Shown: piece by piece, positions 33,497 to 41,485 of the stretch
How positions within the stretch are numbered: the first letter of the stretch is position 1
Layout of the letters: every line of letters starts with the position of its first letter
Origin: Bryobacterales bacterium
GTDB lineage: Bacteria > Acidobacteriota > Terriglobia > Bryobacterales > Bryobacteraceae
NCBI GenBank assembly: GCA_016789785.1
Contig: JAEUQE010000025.1
Span: forward strand, 1 to 55,436
Length of the DNA: 55,436 nucleotides
Direction of reading: 5' to 3'
Position numbers and translations under genes: made by a program
Notes under the pieces: model-generated
Told to the model about the DNA's origin: nothing
Databases searched by the model: none
Seen by the model: only the letters and a program-made list of their open reading frames with translations

Positions 33497-34760
33497 TCGT
33501 CTTATTCCCTTCCTTCTGAATCCACTCGATTGCGGCTTCCAGCGCATTGTCGCGCCCTTTCAACAGGGCTTCTCGCGTGGGGGGTGCGTGCACGTGCGGC
33601 ATCACGCCATTCGCTTCCAGCGGCACGCCCGAAGCCGATACATAATTGGCAAACGCAAACTGCAGAACATCTCCGTTCGGCAGCTTCTGAAAATTCGATG
33701 GCAAGGCAAGGCCCGCAGTCTTCTCGCCGAAAATACGGGCGCGGCCGATGTCCTTCATGCCTCCGGCGAAGATCTCCGAGGTGGATGCCGAAAGCGGGTC
33801 GATCAGCATCGCAAGCGGCCCTTCGAAATGCGGCAGGCGCGGATTGACGACGAAGCGGAGCTTGGAGTCGCGGAGGATCATGGTGCCGAGATGCAGGTCT
33901 TCCTTGTTGACGAACCATCCCGCCATTCCCATAGCCATGATGCCGAGGCCGCCGGGATTGCCGCGCAGGTCGATCACGATGCCGTTCGACCTATGGAACT
34001 TGCGAATGGCAGCTTCGAAGTTGGCCATGAGGCGTGGCGGGTCGAGGAACATGTTGAATCGAATGTAGCCGATTCCGGGCTTTGGCTCCTTGGTCTCAAA
34101 CCACACCGGAGTCGGGGGCAGGAGGCCAAAGGAGGCGCGTGTGCCCTGCTCCTCGGCCAGCCGGAGTTTTGTCTGGACCGTGCCGCCTTGGCCATCCAGG
34201 CATTCGACGGCCCGTTCGGAACCCACTTCACCTTTGAGACGGCGGCGGATCATCCCTGCTTCGACGAAGGCTCGCGTCACGGGGTCCTGGATCGACTTTG
34301 CGATCTCACGAAGGGCGGGATTCACTTCCCAGTCACCGATGCGCTTCAACGTCCATCCGGTGCGAACATCCTCGGAATCGCGCACTTCGGTGATGACAGC
34401 ATCTCCCGCGATTACGCGCACGCTGATTCCTGGAGTTGCGTCGCTACGCGAGCCCGACCCGGCCTGTACCTGGTTGTAGACTTCGGCGGGCAGGAGGCCG
34501 AAGTGGCTCTGCTTCAGACGATCCAGCATCTGACTGATGGTCCGGCGCGTTTCGTTGCGATTGGGGGCTTGTTCCAGTTTGGGGCGGAGTTCACGCTTGA
34601 CCGCATCCCAATCGACGCCATTCAACTGCGGATCCCAGTGCCGGTCGCGGACCACTTGCCAGGCCATGTCGAAGGACTCGAGATCGGCGTTGGCCTGCGC
34701 ACGGATCGAGCACGGGGCGAGGGCCGCAAGCGCCGTCGCCATTCGTCTTGTGATTTGCAT
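33480..34760 (-). CDS. S41-family (C-terminal-processing-like) serine protease
   Basis: A 426-residue exported protease. The N-terminal region has a signal peptide (RMATALAALAPCSIRAQA) and a helical TSP-type segment (RHWDPQLNGVDWDAVKREL). A degenerate PDZ-like section follows (VITEVRDSEDVRTGWTLKRIGDWEV). The catalytic part contains GIGYIRFNMF, IVIDLRGNPGG, the nucleophile region LIDPLSASTSEIFAGGM and the lysine in IFGEKTAG. AAAGGA with 6-base spacing selects the ATG at 34760 over that at 34766. It may process peptides or proteins handled by its M50 and ABC neighbours. Confidence 0.88.
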   Translation of the reverse strand: MQITRRMATALAALAPCSIRAQANADLESFDMAWQVVRDRHWDPQLNGVDWDAVKRELRPKLEQAPNRNETRRTISQMLDRLKQSHFGLLPAEVYNQVQAGSGSRSDATPGISVRVIAGDAVITEVRDSEDVRTGWTLKRIGDWEVNPALREIAKSIQDPVTRAFVEAGMIRRRLKGEVGSERAVECLDGQGGTVQTKLRLAEEQGTRASFGLLPPTPVWFETKEPKPGIGYIRFNMFLDPPRLMANFEAAIRKFHRSNGIVIDLRGNPGGLGIMAMGMAGWFVNKEDLHLGTMILRDSKLRFVVNPRLPHFEGPLAMLIDPLSASTSEIFAGGMKDIGRARIFGEKTAGLALPSNFQKLPNGDVLQFAFANYVSASGVPLEANGVMPHVHAPPTREALLKGRDNALEAAIEWIQKEGNKTNAKTA

Positions 34761-34787
34761 CTTCATTCCTTTCGGCAGATCACCGGT

Positions 34788-35834
34788 TCAGGCAGAGGCC
34801 TGGCGGACAACTTCGCGCAAGAGATCACGGGTGAGAAAGCAGGCCCCGGAGGAGGGCTCCTTCCAACGGTCCAGGGCCGACTGTGCCGTGCGGCCGGCTT
34901 CGACGCGCTCTCCTTTGCTGAGAAGGCTGGTGGCTCGCGCGAGTTCGAGATCGACCGGCTGGGCGAAAAGCGGCTTGGCGCCGGGCGGCTCGACTGGCGC
35001 GCCCCGGAACAGACCGTGGAAAACCGCGAGGTCGAGCGAGAGCAGATCGGAGGTGATTTTCGGTAGTTGCCCGCGACGGGCGTCCACGTAGTCAATGGCG
35101 GAAGCGGCACGGCCGAGTTCGCCACGGTCGAGGGCGGCTTTGTGTTCGAGCCATGCCGCGGCGACGTCGTCAGCCGAGTCGTCCGGCAACGCTCTGGCGG
35201 CAGTGAGCACTTCCTCCGGCCAATCGCGCGGCCGGACCATGGCGAGACTCAGTGAGGACAGCATGGCCAGCGCGGTCCATCGCTTCGCTTTCACTGGCTC
35301 ACGCAGAAACATCAGCATGCGGCCTCCGTCGGAGAGGAAGCCGCCCGTCTGCATGGGCACGAGCGTGACCAAGCCGATGAGCAGCGAGAACAGGCTCGCT
35401 GTGCGTGCCGCAAGCAAGTCAACGGGCCACAGCGCCGCGGCGAAGAAGAAGGAAGTGAGTGGGCCGAACGCGGTAAAGACGAACATTCCACGGGTGATGT
35501 CCGTGAAGGTCACCGGCAACGCCGAGGCGATGCCGCCCCACAGCGACAAAGCACGGTTGAACTTCACGCGAATTCTCTCATTCTCCCGGACGATCAGCAG
35601 CGGCCCGGCGGCGAACATGCAGAACCGGAATCCCATGAGTCTTCCTCCGAGGAGGTGGCCAAGTTCGTGGACTGCCAGCACCGTTAGGAGAAGGAACGGA
35701 AGAAGGTAGAGCAAAGTTCGCGCATCTTGCCTGGGGACGTCCAGAAGCCCGAACCTGGCGATGGCGGATCCGGTCAGCATGCCGAATGCGGCCGGAAGTC
35801 CGACGCGCAGCAGGATCTTGAACACCGTCTTCAT
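34788..35834 (-). CDS. M50 / site-2-protease-like membrane metalloprotease
   Basis: A 348-residue membrane protein. VLAVHELGHLLGG (about 53-65) is the zinc-binding HExxH in a membrane helix, and GGFLSDGGRMLMF supplies the second metal-ligand region. About six membrane segments lie in the first 230 residues. The rest (ADDVAAAWLEHKAALDRGE to the end) is soluble and helical. The start at 35834 overlaps the permease stop (ATGA). M50 proteases cleave membrane proteins or process peptides such as bacteriocins; the substrate here is unknown. Confidence 0.83.
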   Translation of the reverse strand: MKTVFKILLRVGLPAAFGMLTGSAIARFGLLDVPRQDARTLLYLLPFLLLTVLAVHELGHLLGGRLMGFRFCMFAAGPLLIVRENERIRVKFNRALSLWGGIASALPVTFTDITRGMFVFTAFGPLTSFFFAAALWPVDLLAARTASLFSLLIGLVTLVPMQTGGFLSDGGRMLMFLREPVKAKRWTALAMLSSLSLAMVRPRDWPEEVLTAARALPDDSADDVAAAWLEHKAALDRGELGRAASAIDYVDARRGQLPKITSDLLSLDLAVFHGLFRGAPVEPPGAKPLFAQPVDLELARATSLLSKGERVEAGRTAQSALDRWKEPSSGACFLTRDLLREVVRQASA

Positions 35835-36601
35835 ACTTCTCTTCTCTCCACCCACAGGGAAGCCGCGTAGATCAAGGCCAAGCCCGCGACAGTCCAGAGG
35901 CAGGCCGCGAGCAACGGCCATTCCTGGCCACGGAGGATACTCAGCCCGCGCATCAGGGAAGTAACTTCACCAATGCGGGCCTTGTCGCCGCCGGAATATC
36001 CGGCAAGAAACCCGATGATCAGGAAACCGGCCATGCCACCCCAGAATTCATCAAGTACGGCGCTGAGTAGTACGGCCAAGCCGTAGAAGAAGGCGCTGCC
36101 GGCAAACAAGCCGGGCAGGAAGCGAACCAGGTTCGCGGGAGAGACCGGAACGCCACAGAGAGGATAGGCGACGCCGATGAGAGCCACACAGAGAATCAGG
36201 CTGACCCCATAGCAGGCCGCGCCCAGTCCGGCACGAGTCCATAGGAGCTGACGCCGGGTTACGGGAAGCGAGAGCGTGTATAGCATGGAGCCGTGGAATC
36301 CCGGTGTCATTCCGTAGTTGGTTTGCGTGTTCATGCCGCCGCCGGCGAGCATCAGCGACATTACCGGAGCGATTACGGCGGCCACCAGGAACATGGCGGA
36401 GGCGATGGCGGCGGTCTCCACCGGGGAAATGCCGGAGTGATTGACGCCCCCGCCAATGGCGCTGACTAGCCGTTGGACGCGCGATTCGTTCGATGCGAAC
36501 CCGCTCGCCGAAAAAGTGATGAAGGCCGCCAGGCAGAAAAGAATGAACAGCGTGCACAATACGCGGAACCGCAATTCAAGCCACGACTTGTACCAGAGCA
36601 T
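35831..36601 (-). CDS. ABC-2-type permease
   Basis: A 256-residue integral membrane protein with about six membrane helices (for example VLCTLFILFCLAAFITFSA near the N-terminus, MFLVAAVIAPVMSLMLAGG and LLAACLWTVAGLALIYAAS at the end). LPVTRRQLLWTRAG is the cytoplasmic loop typical of ABC-2 permeases. It sits 12 bases after its ATPase gene and overlaps the M50 gene. Substrate unknown; exporters of antibiotics, peptides or polysaccharide share this form. Confidence 0.83.
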   Translation of the reverse strand: MLWYKSWLELRFRVLCTLFILFCLAAFITFSASGFASNESRVQRLVSAIGGGVNHSGISPVETAAIASAMFLVAAVIAPVMSLMLAGGGMNTQTNYGMTPGFHGSMLYTLSLPVTRRQLLWTRAGLGAACYGVSLILCVALIGVAYPLCGVPVSPANLVRFLPGLFAGSAFFYGLAVLLSAVLDEFWGGMAGFLIIGFLAGYSGGDKARIGEVTSLMRGLSILRGQEWPLLAACLWTVAGLALIYAASLWVERREV

Positions 36602-36613
36602 CCAGATATCTCC

Positions 36614-37510
36614 TTACTTACTCTTGACCGTGCGCAGAAAAATCTCCTTGAGGGTCACCGGCTGTGCATCCAGCGACTTCGCGCCGAGCGTGCGCGCCTC
36701 CTCCGCCGCCGTTTCCCAGTCCTGCTTCACCAGAAGCGATACGCTGCGGCCCTCCCGGAGCATCGGCCCATAGGACCGCAGGCGAACCTCGGCGTGGGCG
36801 GCGTCCTGATCGAAGACGAAGTTGAGACGCCGGTAGCCTTCGCGGAGGTCATCCAGCGAATCCTCAATCACCGTGCGTCCCTGTTCGATGATGACGACGC
36901 GGTCGGCGATCTGCTCCACTTCGTGCAGTTGATGCGAGGAGAAGAAAATCGTGGTGCCGAATTCCGCGTTCACATTCACCAGCGCCTGAAGCACGTCTTC
37001 CACCATGGCCGGGTCCAGACCGTCGGTCGGCTCATCGAGAATGAGGAGGTCCGCCTGACGGCACAAGGACAATAGAAGATTCAGCTTCGTAAGGTTACCT
37101 TTGGAGAGCTTCGGGACTTTCTTTTTCATGTCGATTTCGAAGCGCTCAAGGTAAGTGCGTTCGAGCTGGTGATTCCACTTGGGGAAGAAGGGGCGCGTAA
37201 ACCGCAAGACCTCTTCCACGTTCATGTACGGGTAGAGACATTTCTGCTCGCTGACGAAGCCGATCCGGCGGCGGATCTCAAGCGACTCCCGGCGGTCATG
37301 GCAGGACAGCCCGAAGACGCGGGCGTAGCCGGCATCGGGCCTGGCGGCGCCAAGCAGAATCTTCAGAGTGGTGGTCTTGCCCGCACCATTGCGGCCCAGA
37401 AATCCGCAGATGGAGCCTTTTGGGACGGTCAGGTCGAGACCATCCAAGGCGGTTTGCTGGCCGAAGTTTTTCCGCACGCCGCGCACTTCAATCGCAGTCT
37501 CGCCGTGCAT
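36614..37510 (-). CDS. ABC-2-type transporter ATPase
   Basis: A 298-residue ATP-binding subunit. Walker A is GRNGAGKTT (39-47), the signature is the slightly divergent LSKGN (135-139), and Walker B is LLILDEPTDGLD (155-166), with the switch histidine in SSHQLHEVE. The last 70 residues form the C-terminal extension common in YtrB/CcmA-like subunits. The ATG at 37510 opens two bases after the GntR stop, and AAGAAG within the GntR end can serve as RBS. It pairs with the adjacent permease. Confidence 0.92.
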   Translation of the reverse strand: MHGETAIEVRGVRKNFGQQTALDGLDLTVPKGSICGFLGRNGAGKTTTLKILLGAARPDAGYARVFGLSCHDRRESLEIRRRIGFVSEQKCLYPYMNVEEVLRFTRPFFPKWNHQLERTYLERFEIDMKKKVPKLSKGNLTKLNLLLSLCRQADLLILDEPTDGLDPAMVEDVLQALVNVNAEFGTTIFFSSHQLHEVEQIADRVVIIEQGRTVIEDSLDDLREGYRRLNFVFDQDAAHAEVRLRSYGPMLREGRSVSLLVKQDWETAAEEARTLGAKSLDAQPVTLKEIFLRTVKSK

Positions 37511-37512
37511 GG

Positions 37513-37920
37513 TTACTTCTTCGCCTCCACATTCTTTGAGAAGCTGCAAAATTCGGTCAGTGCCGCTTCGACGAGTCTGCGAATCTCTTCTTCGGTCAGC
37601 CCCGACTCCAACAGATGGCGGACCAGATCCTTGGCCATTTGCTCGGCCCTCCTCATGGCTTCCATGCTGGTCGACGCCACGGCACGTTCGGTAATGAACG
37701 CTCCGGAGCCGTGACGCAATTCGATGACGCCTTCGTGTTCCAACTCGCGGTAAGCTTTTGCCACCGTGTTGGGATTGATCACTAGCGACTCGGCTAACTT
37801 TCGCAGACCGGGGAGTTGATCGCCGGCCCGCAGGGCTCCCGTGGCTACGGCGTGTTTCACCTGCTCCATGAGTTGGAGGTAGACGGGCACGCCGGAGTTG
37901 GGATTCAGATTCAGGATCAT
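37513..37920 (-). CDS. GntR-family regulator, YtrA type
   Basis: A 135-residue repressor. Residues 1-75 are the GntR winged helix (VPVYLQLMEQVKHAVATG, QLPGLRKLAESLVINPNTVAKAYRELE). The short helical C-terminal part (about 80-125) lacks a ligand-binding domain, the YtrA arrangement, in which such regulators often control an adjacent ABC transporter and respond to cell-wall-active compounds. It heads the operon and has a palindromic operator over its promoter, so it should repress itself and the five downstream genes. Confidence 0.92.
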   Translation of the reverse strand: MILNLNPNSGVPVYLQLMEQVKHAVATGALRAGDQLPGLRKLAESLVINPNTVAKAYRELEHEGVIELRHGSGAFITERAVASTSMEAMRRAEQMAKDLVRHLLESGLTEEEIRRLVEAALTEFCSFSKNVEAKK

Positions 37921-37938
37921 TTCGAGTGACGCCCAGAA

Positions 37939-37994
37939 AGTGTGCTACTGAGATAGCACACTATGATTGTGAGACTCTCGGCGTCGGTTGTCAA
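37939..37994 (-). promoter_or_regulatory. Promoter and GntR operator of the six-gene operon
   Basis: On the minus strand a consensus -35 TTGACA (37989-37994) and a -10 CACAAT (37966-37971) are 17 bases apart. Directly over the expected start site lies a perfect 9-bp palindrome, AGTGTGCTA-N6-TAGCACACT (37939-37962). A bound GntR dimer there would block transcription. Confidence 0.75.
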
Positions 37995-38071
37995 GAGCGT
38001 TCCGTGAAAAAAGAAAGACGGGGCGCTACATGGAGTCACGCCCCGCCGTAAGGATCGGGATCGATCAACAG

Positions 38072-39775
38072 CTATTGCTGGGAATCGTGGTCGGCAGCTT
38101 CGCGATGAGCGGGCTCCGGCTCGGTGCGGGAACCGGGGGAACCATGAGAGCCGGCGCCATGGGATGCATGGTCACGTTTTCGAACCGTGCGGCCGGTGAG
38201 CCATGCGGTGTCCATCGGATAGACTTCGGGGTCGAAGATGACCGTGTAGAAGTGCCAGATCACAATCGCGAGGCAGGCGAGAACGGCTTCATAGTAATGG
38301 ACGGCATTGGCGACATCGAGCCAGACCTTCGGGAACTGCTGAAGCGACCAGTTGTTGAACCAGAGCAGTGCGCCGCTGATCCCCATCACGACCGCGCCCC
38401 AGACCACTGCCCAATACTCGACCTTCTCCATATATCCATGTGCGGAAACGGTTGGCTTGGTCTTGCGGAGCCCGAGATTGTAAGCCATCATCGCGACGCC
38501 TTCGCGGATGTCGCGGAGGCCGGGAATCAACGTCATCCAGTGTTCACGCAGGCGCTTGCTGGTGATCAGCGAGATCATGTGGATCACGCCGCAAAGGACG
38601 AAGATCACGGCTGCAGTGCGGTGGACGGTGCCGCGTACCGGCCAAACCGATTCCCAGGCGACCAGCGGCCAGGCCCACCACGCGTCGGGCCACTTGAGGG
38701 CGAACCCGGTCCAGCCGAGAACGATGAAGGAGACGGCGAGGAGTGCGTGCTGGACACGTTCGAAGGCGTACATGCGGAGTTCGCCGGGCATGCCGGAATG
38801 CCGCGTCAACGCCGCGCCAACGGGCCGAAGGCGCATTTGAATGAACTTCCGGATCCAGTCGCCGAGGTGGTGCAGGAACATGAGGCCGACAGTGAGCGGG
38901 ATCAGTCCCCAATAGGCGAGGCGGACCCAGCGCACAGGACCCGGCTCGTTGCCGCCTTCGGTGAAGTGAATCGTGCCGAGAGAGAAACGGGTGCCCGCGC
39001 CGGGGTGGCATTGTCCGCACGTCTTCGGCAGGTTGCTCTGGTGAGTCATCGACTTGGCGTCGGTTGACGGAAGGATATTGTGGAAGCCGTGGCAGGAGGC
39101 GCAGTTTGCAACGGACTGTGCGCCACCTTTGGCGGCGAGGCCGTGGAAGGAGGAGTCGAAGCTGGTTACCCGATCGAGGGGGAGGCCGAAACGGCTGGCA
39201 AGGCGGACATCGCCGTGGCACCGTCCGCAGGTTTCGCGAACATTGTTCTTGTTTGCCGGGCTGCCCGCCTGATCCGTACTGAGAATCGTGTGCTCGCCGT
39301 GGCAATCCGTACAAGTCGGCGCGCCCTTCAGGCCGTTCGCCACCGCCTGGCCGTGCACGCTGGCCTTAAATTGCTCGGCCGGCTCGGTGTGGCACATTCC
39401 ACATGTGTCGGCGAGAGTTTTGCGGAACTCGGGCACCGACGCCTTTGCGACCTCATGACCGCCGCCGTGACAACTTGCACACTCAGGTGCGCCCGTATTG
39501 CCCGCCTTCAGCGCGAGACCGTGAACATTCTTGGCGGTCGCCTCCGCCGCCTCCGGATGGCAGGTGGAGCAAGCGGGTTTCTCCACTCCTTTGGGATGCG
39601 GATAAGCCGTGTGCTGATCGTGGCAGGTATCGCAGGAGAGAGAGGCGTGGGAGGAGGCGGCGACTTTCGCCTCGGAATCGTGGCACGACTTACACTCCGC
39701 AGGTTTGGCCTGTGCCCAGAGAGTGCAGCTAGAAACCACAAAAGTGATGAGAAACACAACAGCGCGAGCGGTCAT
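38072..39775 (-). CDS. CbcL-like nonaheme cytochrome c fused to cytochrome b561-type membrane domain
   Basis: A 567-residue inner-membrane oxidoreductase. A signal peptide ends at about 22. Nine CXXCH heme sites follow, at C28, C48, C69, C99, C125, C155, C183, C225 and C253. The second half (about 284-530) has four to five membrane helices with conserved His (LHHLGDWIRK, VQHALLAVSF, RTAAVIFVLCGVIHM, NAVHYYEAVLACLAIVIWHFY) as in diheme b561/hydrogenase-type cytochromes. The C-terminus is His/Ser-rich. This order, nine c hemes then a b-type quinone domain, resembles Geobacter CbcL, which oxidises menaquinol for extracellular electron transfer; the comparison is architectural. It is divergent from the gcvH-like/hybAB-like operon and has a sigma-54-like element upstream. 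Confidence 0.85.
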   Translation of the reverse strand: MTARAVVFLITFVVSSCTLWAQAKPAECKSCHDSEAKVAASSHASLSCDTCHDQHTAYPHPKGVEKPACSTCHPEAAEATAKNVHGLALKAGNTGAPECASCHGGGHEVAKASVPEFRKTLADTCGMCHTEPAEQFKASVHGQAVANGLKGAPTCTDCHGEHTILSTDQAGSPANKNNVRETCGRCHGDVRLASRFGLPLDRVTSFDSSFHGLAAKGGAQSVANCASCHGFHNILPSTDAKSMTHQSNLPKTCGQCHPGAGTRFSLGTIHFTEGGNEPGPVRWVRLAYWGLIPLTVGLMFLHHLGDWIRKFIQMRLRPVGAALTRHSGMPGELRMYAFERVQHALLAVSFIVLGWTGFALKWPDAWWAWPLVAWESVWPVRGTVHRTAAVIFVLCGVIHMISLITSKRLREHWMTLIPGLRDIREGVAMMAYNLGLRKTKPTVSAHGYMEKVEYWAVVWGAVVMGISGALLWFNNWSLQQFPKVWLDVANAVHYYEAVLACLAIVIWHFYTVIFDPEVYPMDTAWLTGRTVRKRDHASHGAGSHGSPGSRTEPEPAHREAADHDSQQ

Positions 39776-39792
39776 AGTCTATTCTTCTACCT

Positions 39793-39808
39793 TGCAGATC
39801 GTCAGCCA
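39793..39808 (-). promoter_or_regulatory. Sigma-54-like promoter of the nonaheme cytochrome gene
   Basis: The minus strand reads TGGCTGACGATCTGCA: GG at -24 and GC at -12 with exact spacing, and 8 of 10 core consensus bases. Transcription would start near 39782, only about 7 bases before the ATG, which leaves little room for an RBS and weakens the case. Confidence 0.4.
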
Positions 39809-39885
39809 AAGAAGGCGTGAAAGAAAAAGCGTTGTGGATCGCAACGGCGGACGTTGAAAATCGCCACACACGTAAGTGATTGAAA

Positions 39886-39934
39886 ATGCGAGCGATCGCG
39901 GGATTCGCATCAACTGTTGTGAAAAACCTCAACA
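39886..39934. promoter_or_regulatory. Inverted repeats in the divergent control region (possible activator sites)
   Basis: ATGCGA-N13-TCGCAT (39886-39910) and TGTTG-N10-CAACA (39915-39934) lie between the two sigma-54-like promoters, about 80-110 bases from each. This is the usual place for NtrC-type activator sites. The 275-base gap has no gene. Confidence 0.4.
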
Positions 39935-39986
39935 ATGACAACCGCGATACGATTCGTAACCAGTTGATTTCAATAGCCTTCTCTCG

Positions 39987-40002
39987 CGGCCCTCAAGATG
40001 CA
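39987..40002 (+). promoter_or_regulatory. Sigma-54-like promoter of the gcvH-like operon
   Basis: CGGCCCTCAAGATGCA has GG at -24 and GC at -12 with exact spacing and 8 of 10 core bases. The start would fall near 40013. That leaves a 38-base leader containing GGGAGG just before the ATG at 40051. This is the better of the two candidates. Confidence 0.5.
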
Positions 40003-40050
40003 CTTTACAGGGTGTGACCACGGATTTCAACCGGGTCCGGGAGGTTTGAT

Positions 40051-40707
40051 ATGACAGTCCTACTTGTTCTCTCACTTTTCCTCGTGTTCGCGTTCCTCGA
40101 TTGGGTGCTCTCACGCGGAAGGCAAGAAGTGCCTGCGGGAGTTGCCGCAGTTGCACCCCCGACTTCTGGTGATTTCGTCTACGGATTCCACACTCCGGAA
40201 GCGCTCCGCTACCACCCCGGCCATGGCTGGGCGATGCGGGAACGCAAGAACGTCGTGCGGATCGGAGTGGATGATCTTGCGGCTCGGATCGCGGGCAAGA
40301 TTGATGGTATTGAGTTGCCCAAACCAGGCCAGTGGCTGCGTCAGGGGCAACGGGCGTGGAAGCTTTTGCGCAACGGCCAGGCGGCGGAGATGGTGTCGCC
40401 GATCGAGGGCGAAGTCCTTGAAGTGAATGAAGATGTGATCAAGAATCCGGCGCTGCTGCGGAAGGATCCCTACGGCGCTGGCTGGCTGATGACTCTGCAC
40501 GTTCCCGACGAAGAGGGCACCGCCCGGAACTTCATTCCCAAAGATCTGGTGGCACGCTGGATGGAGTCGGCGGTGGAGAAACTGTATGCCCGTCAGCCGG
40601 AACTGGCTGGTGTGGTGGCCGCCGACGCCGGCGAGCCGGTGGAGGATTTGGCTGAAGCATTGCAGGTAACTAACTGGCGCGAGTTCACGGCCGAGTTCTA
40701 CCTCTAA
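40051..40707 (+). CDS. Membrane-anchored GcvH-like protein lacking the lipoylation lysine
   Basis: A 218-residue protein. Residues 2-19 are a membrane helix followed by SRGR, which predicts that the domain faces the cytoplasm. Residues 45-150 match glycine cleavage H protein: YHPGHGWAM, VVRIGVDDLAARIAG, PKPGQWLRQGQ, and SPIEGEVLEVNEDVIKNPALL. The lipoyl lysine expected in the segment before SPIEGEV is replaced by Q110 (RNGQAAEMVSP), so it probably cannot carry lipoate. No glycine cleavage genes are nearby. It leads an operon with ferredoxin and NrfD-type subunits, suggesting a structural or assembly role. Confidence 0.78.
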   Translation: MTVLLVLSLFLVFAFLDWVLSRGRQEVPAGVAAVAPPTSGDFVYGFHTPEALRYHPGHGWAMRERKNVVRIGVDDLAARIAGKIDGIELPKPGQWLRQGQRAWKLLRNGQAAEMVSPIEGEVLEVNEDVIKNPALLRKDPYGAGWLMTLHVPDEEGTARNFIPKDLVARWMESAVEKLYARQPELAGVVAADAGEPVEDLAEALQVTNWREFTAEFYL

Positions 40708-40738
40708 GCGGAGCGGCTACTGGAAAGGACAGCGCAAC

Positions 40739-41485
40739 ATGGCATTCGCGATTTTGTTTGACAGTACGAAGTGCGTAGGTTGCCGGCAGTGTGAAGGCGC
40801 CTGTGCGGAGAAATGGAAGAACCCATACAACGATCAGATTGCGGCGGAAGAGAAGATCTCCTCCCACAAGCTAACGGCAGTGGTTACCAAGGGCGAGAAG
40901 TATGTCCGCCGCCTGTGCATGCATTGCATCGAGCCGGCTTGCGTTTCGGCCTGCCCGGTTGGGGCGTTGCAGAAGACTCCGCAAGGGCCGGTGGTGTACG
41001 ACGCCGATAAGTGCATGGGATGCCGCTATTGCATGACGGCCTGTGCGTTCGGCGCGCCGGCCTACGAGTGGAACGCCCGGCTGCCGAAGCTGGCGAAGTG
41101 CAACATGTGCCTCGAGCGGCAGGTGCAGGGGAAGCCGACCGCGTGTACCGAGGCTTGTCCCGCGGAGGCGACGGTCTCCGGAGACCGGGATGCGATGATC
41201 GCGCTGGCGCGTAAGCGCATGGCCGAGAGCCCCGGCACCTATCAGCCGCATATCTATGGAACCGAGGAAGTGGGTGGGACTTCGGTGTTGATGATCTCCG
41301 ATGTGCCTTTCTCGCAACTCGGGCTGCCAACGAATTTGCCCAAGGAAAACCTGCCAGGACTTACCTGGCGAGCGCTCGAAACAATCCCGAGCGTGGTTAC
41401 GGTGGGCAGCGTTCTGCTCAGCGGGATTTACTGGATTACGCATCGCCGGATGGAAGTGGCGAAGGCGGAAGGGAGGAAGGCATGA
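40739..41485 (+). CDS. HybA-like four-cluster ferredoxin subunit
   Basis: A 248-residue Fe-S protein with four Cys groups for [4Fe-4S] clusters: CVGCRQCEGAC, CMHCIEPACVSACP, CMGCRYCMTAC and CNMC with TACTEACP. One C-terminal membrane helix (about 220-238) anchors it. Unlike HybA it has no Tat signal; the GGAAAGGA ribosome-binding site fixes the start at MAFAILFD. The stop overlaps the NrfD-like start (ATGA), and together they form the usual ferredoxin/quinol-oxidase pair of CISM-type respiratory complexes. The missing signal leaves its membrane side uncertain. Confidence 0.88.
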   Translation: MAFAILFDSTKCVGCRQCEGACAEKWKNPYNDQIAAEEKISSHKLTAVVTKGEKYVRRLCMHCIEPACVSACPVGALQKTPQGPVVYDADKCMGCRYCMTACAFGAPAYEWNARLPKLAKCNMCLERQVQGKPTACTEACPAEATVSGDRDAMIALARKRMAESPGTYQPHIYGTEEVGGTSVLMISDVPFSQLGLPTNLPKENLPGLTWRALETIPSVVTVGSVLLSGIYWITHRRMEVAKAEGRKA

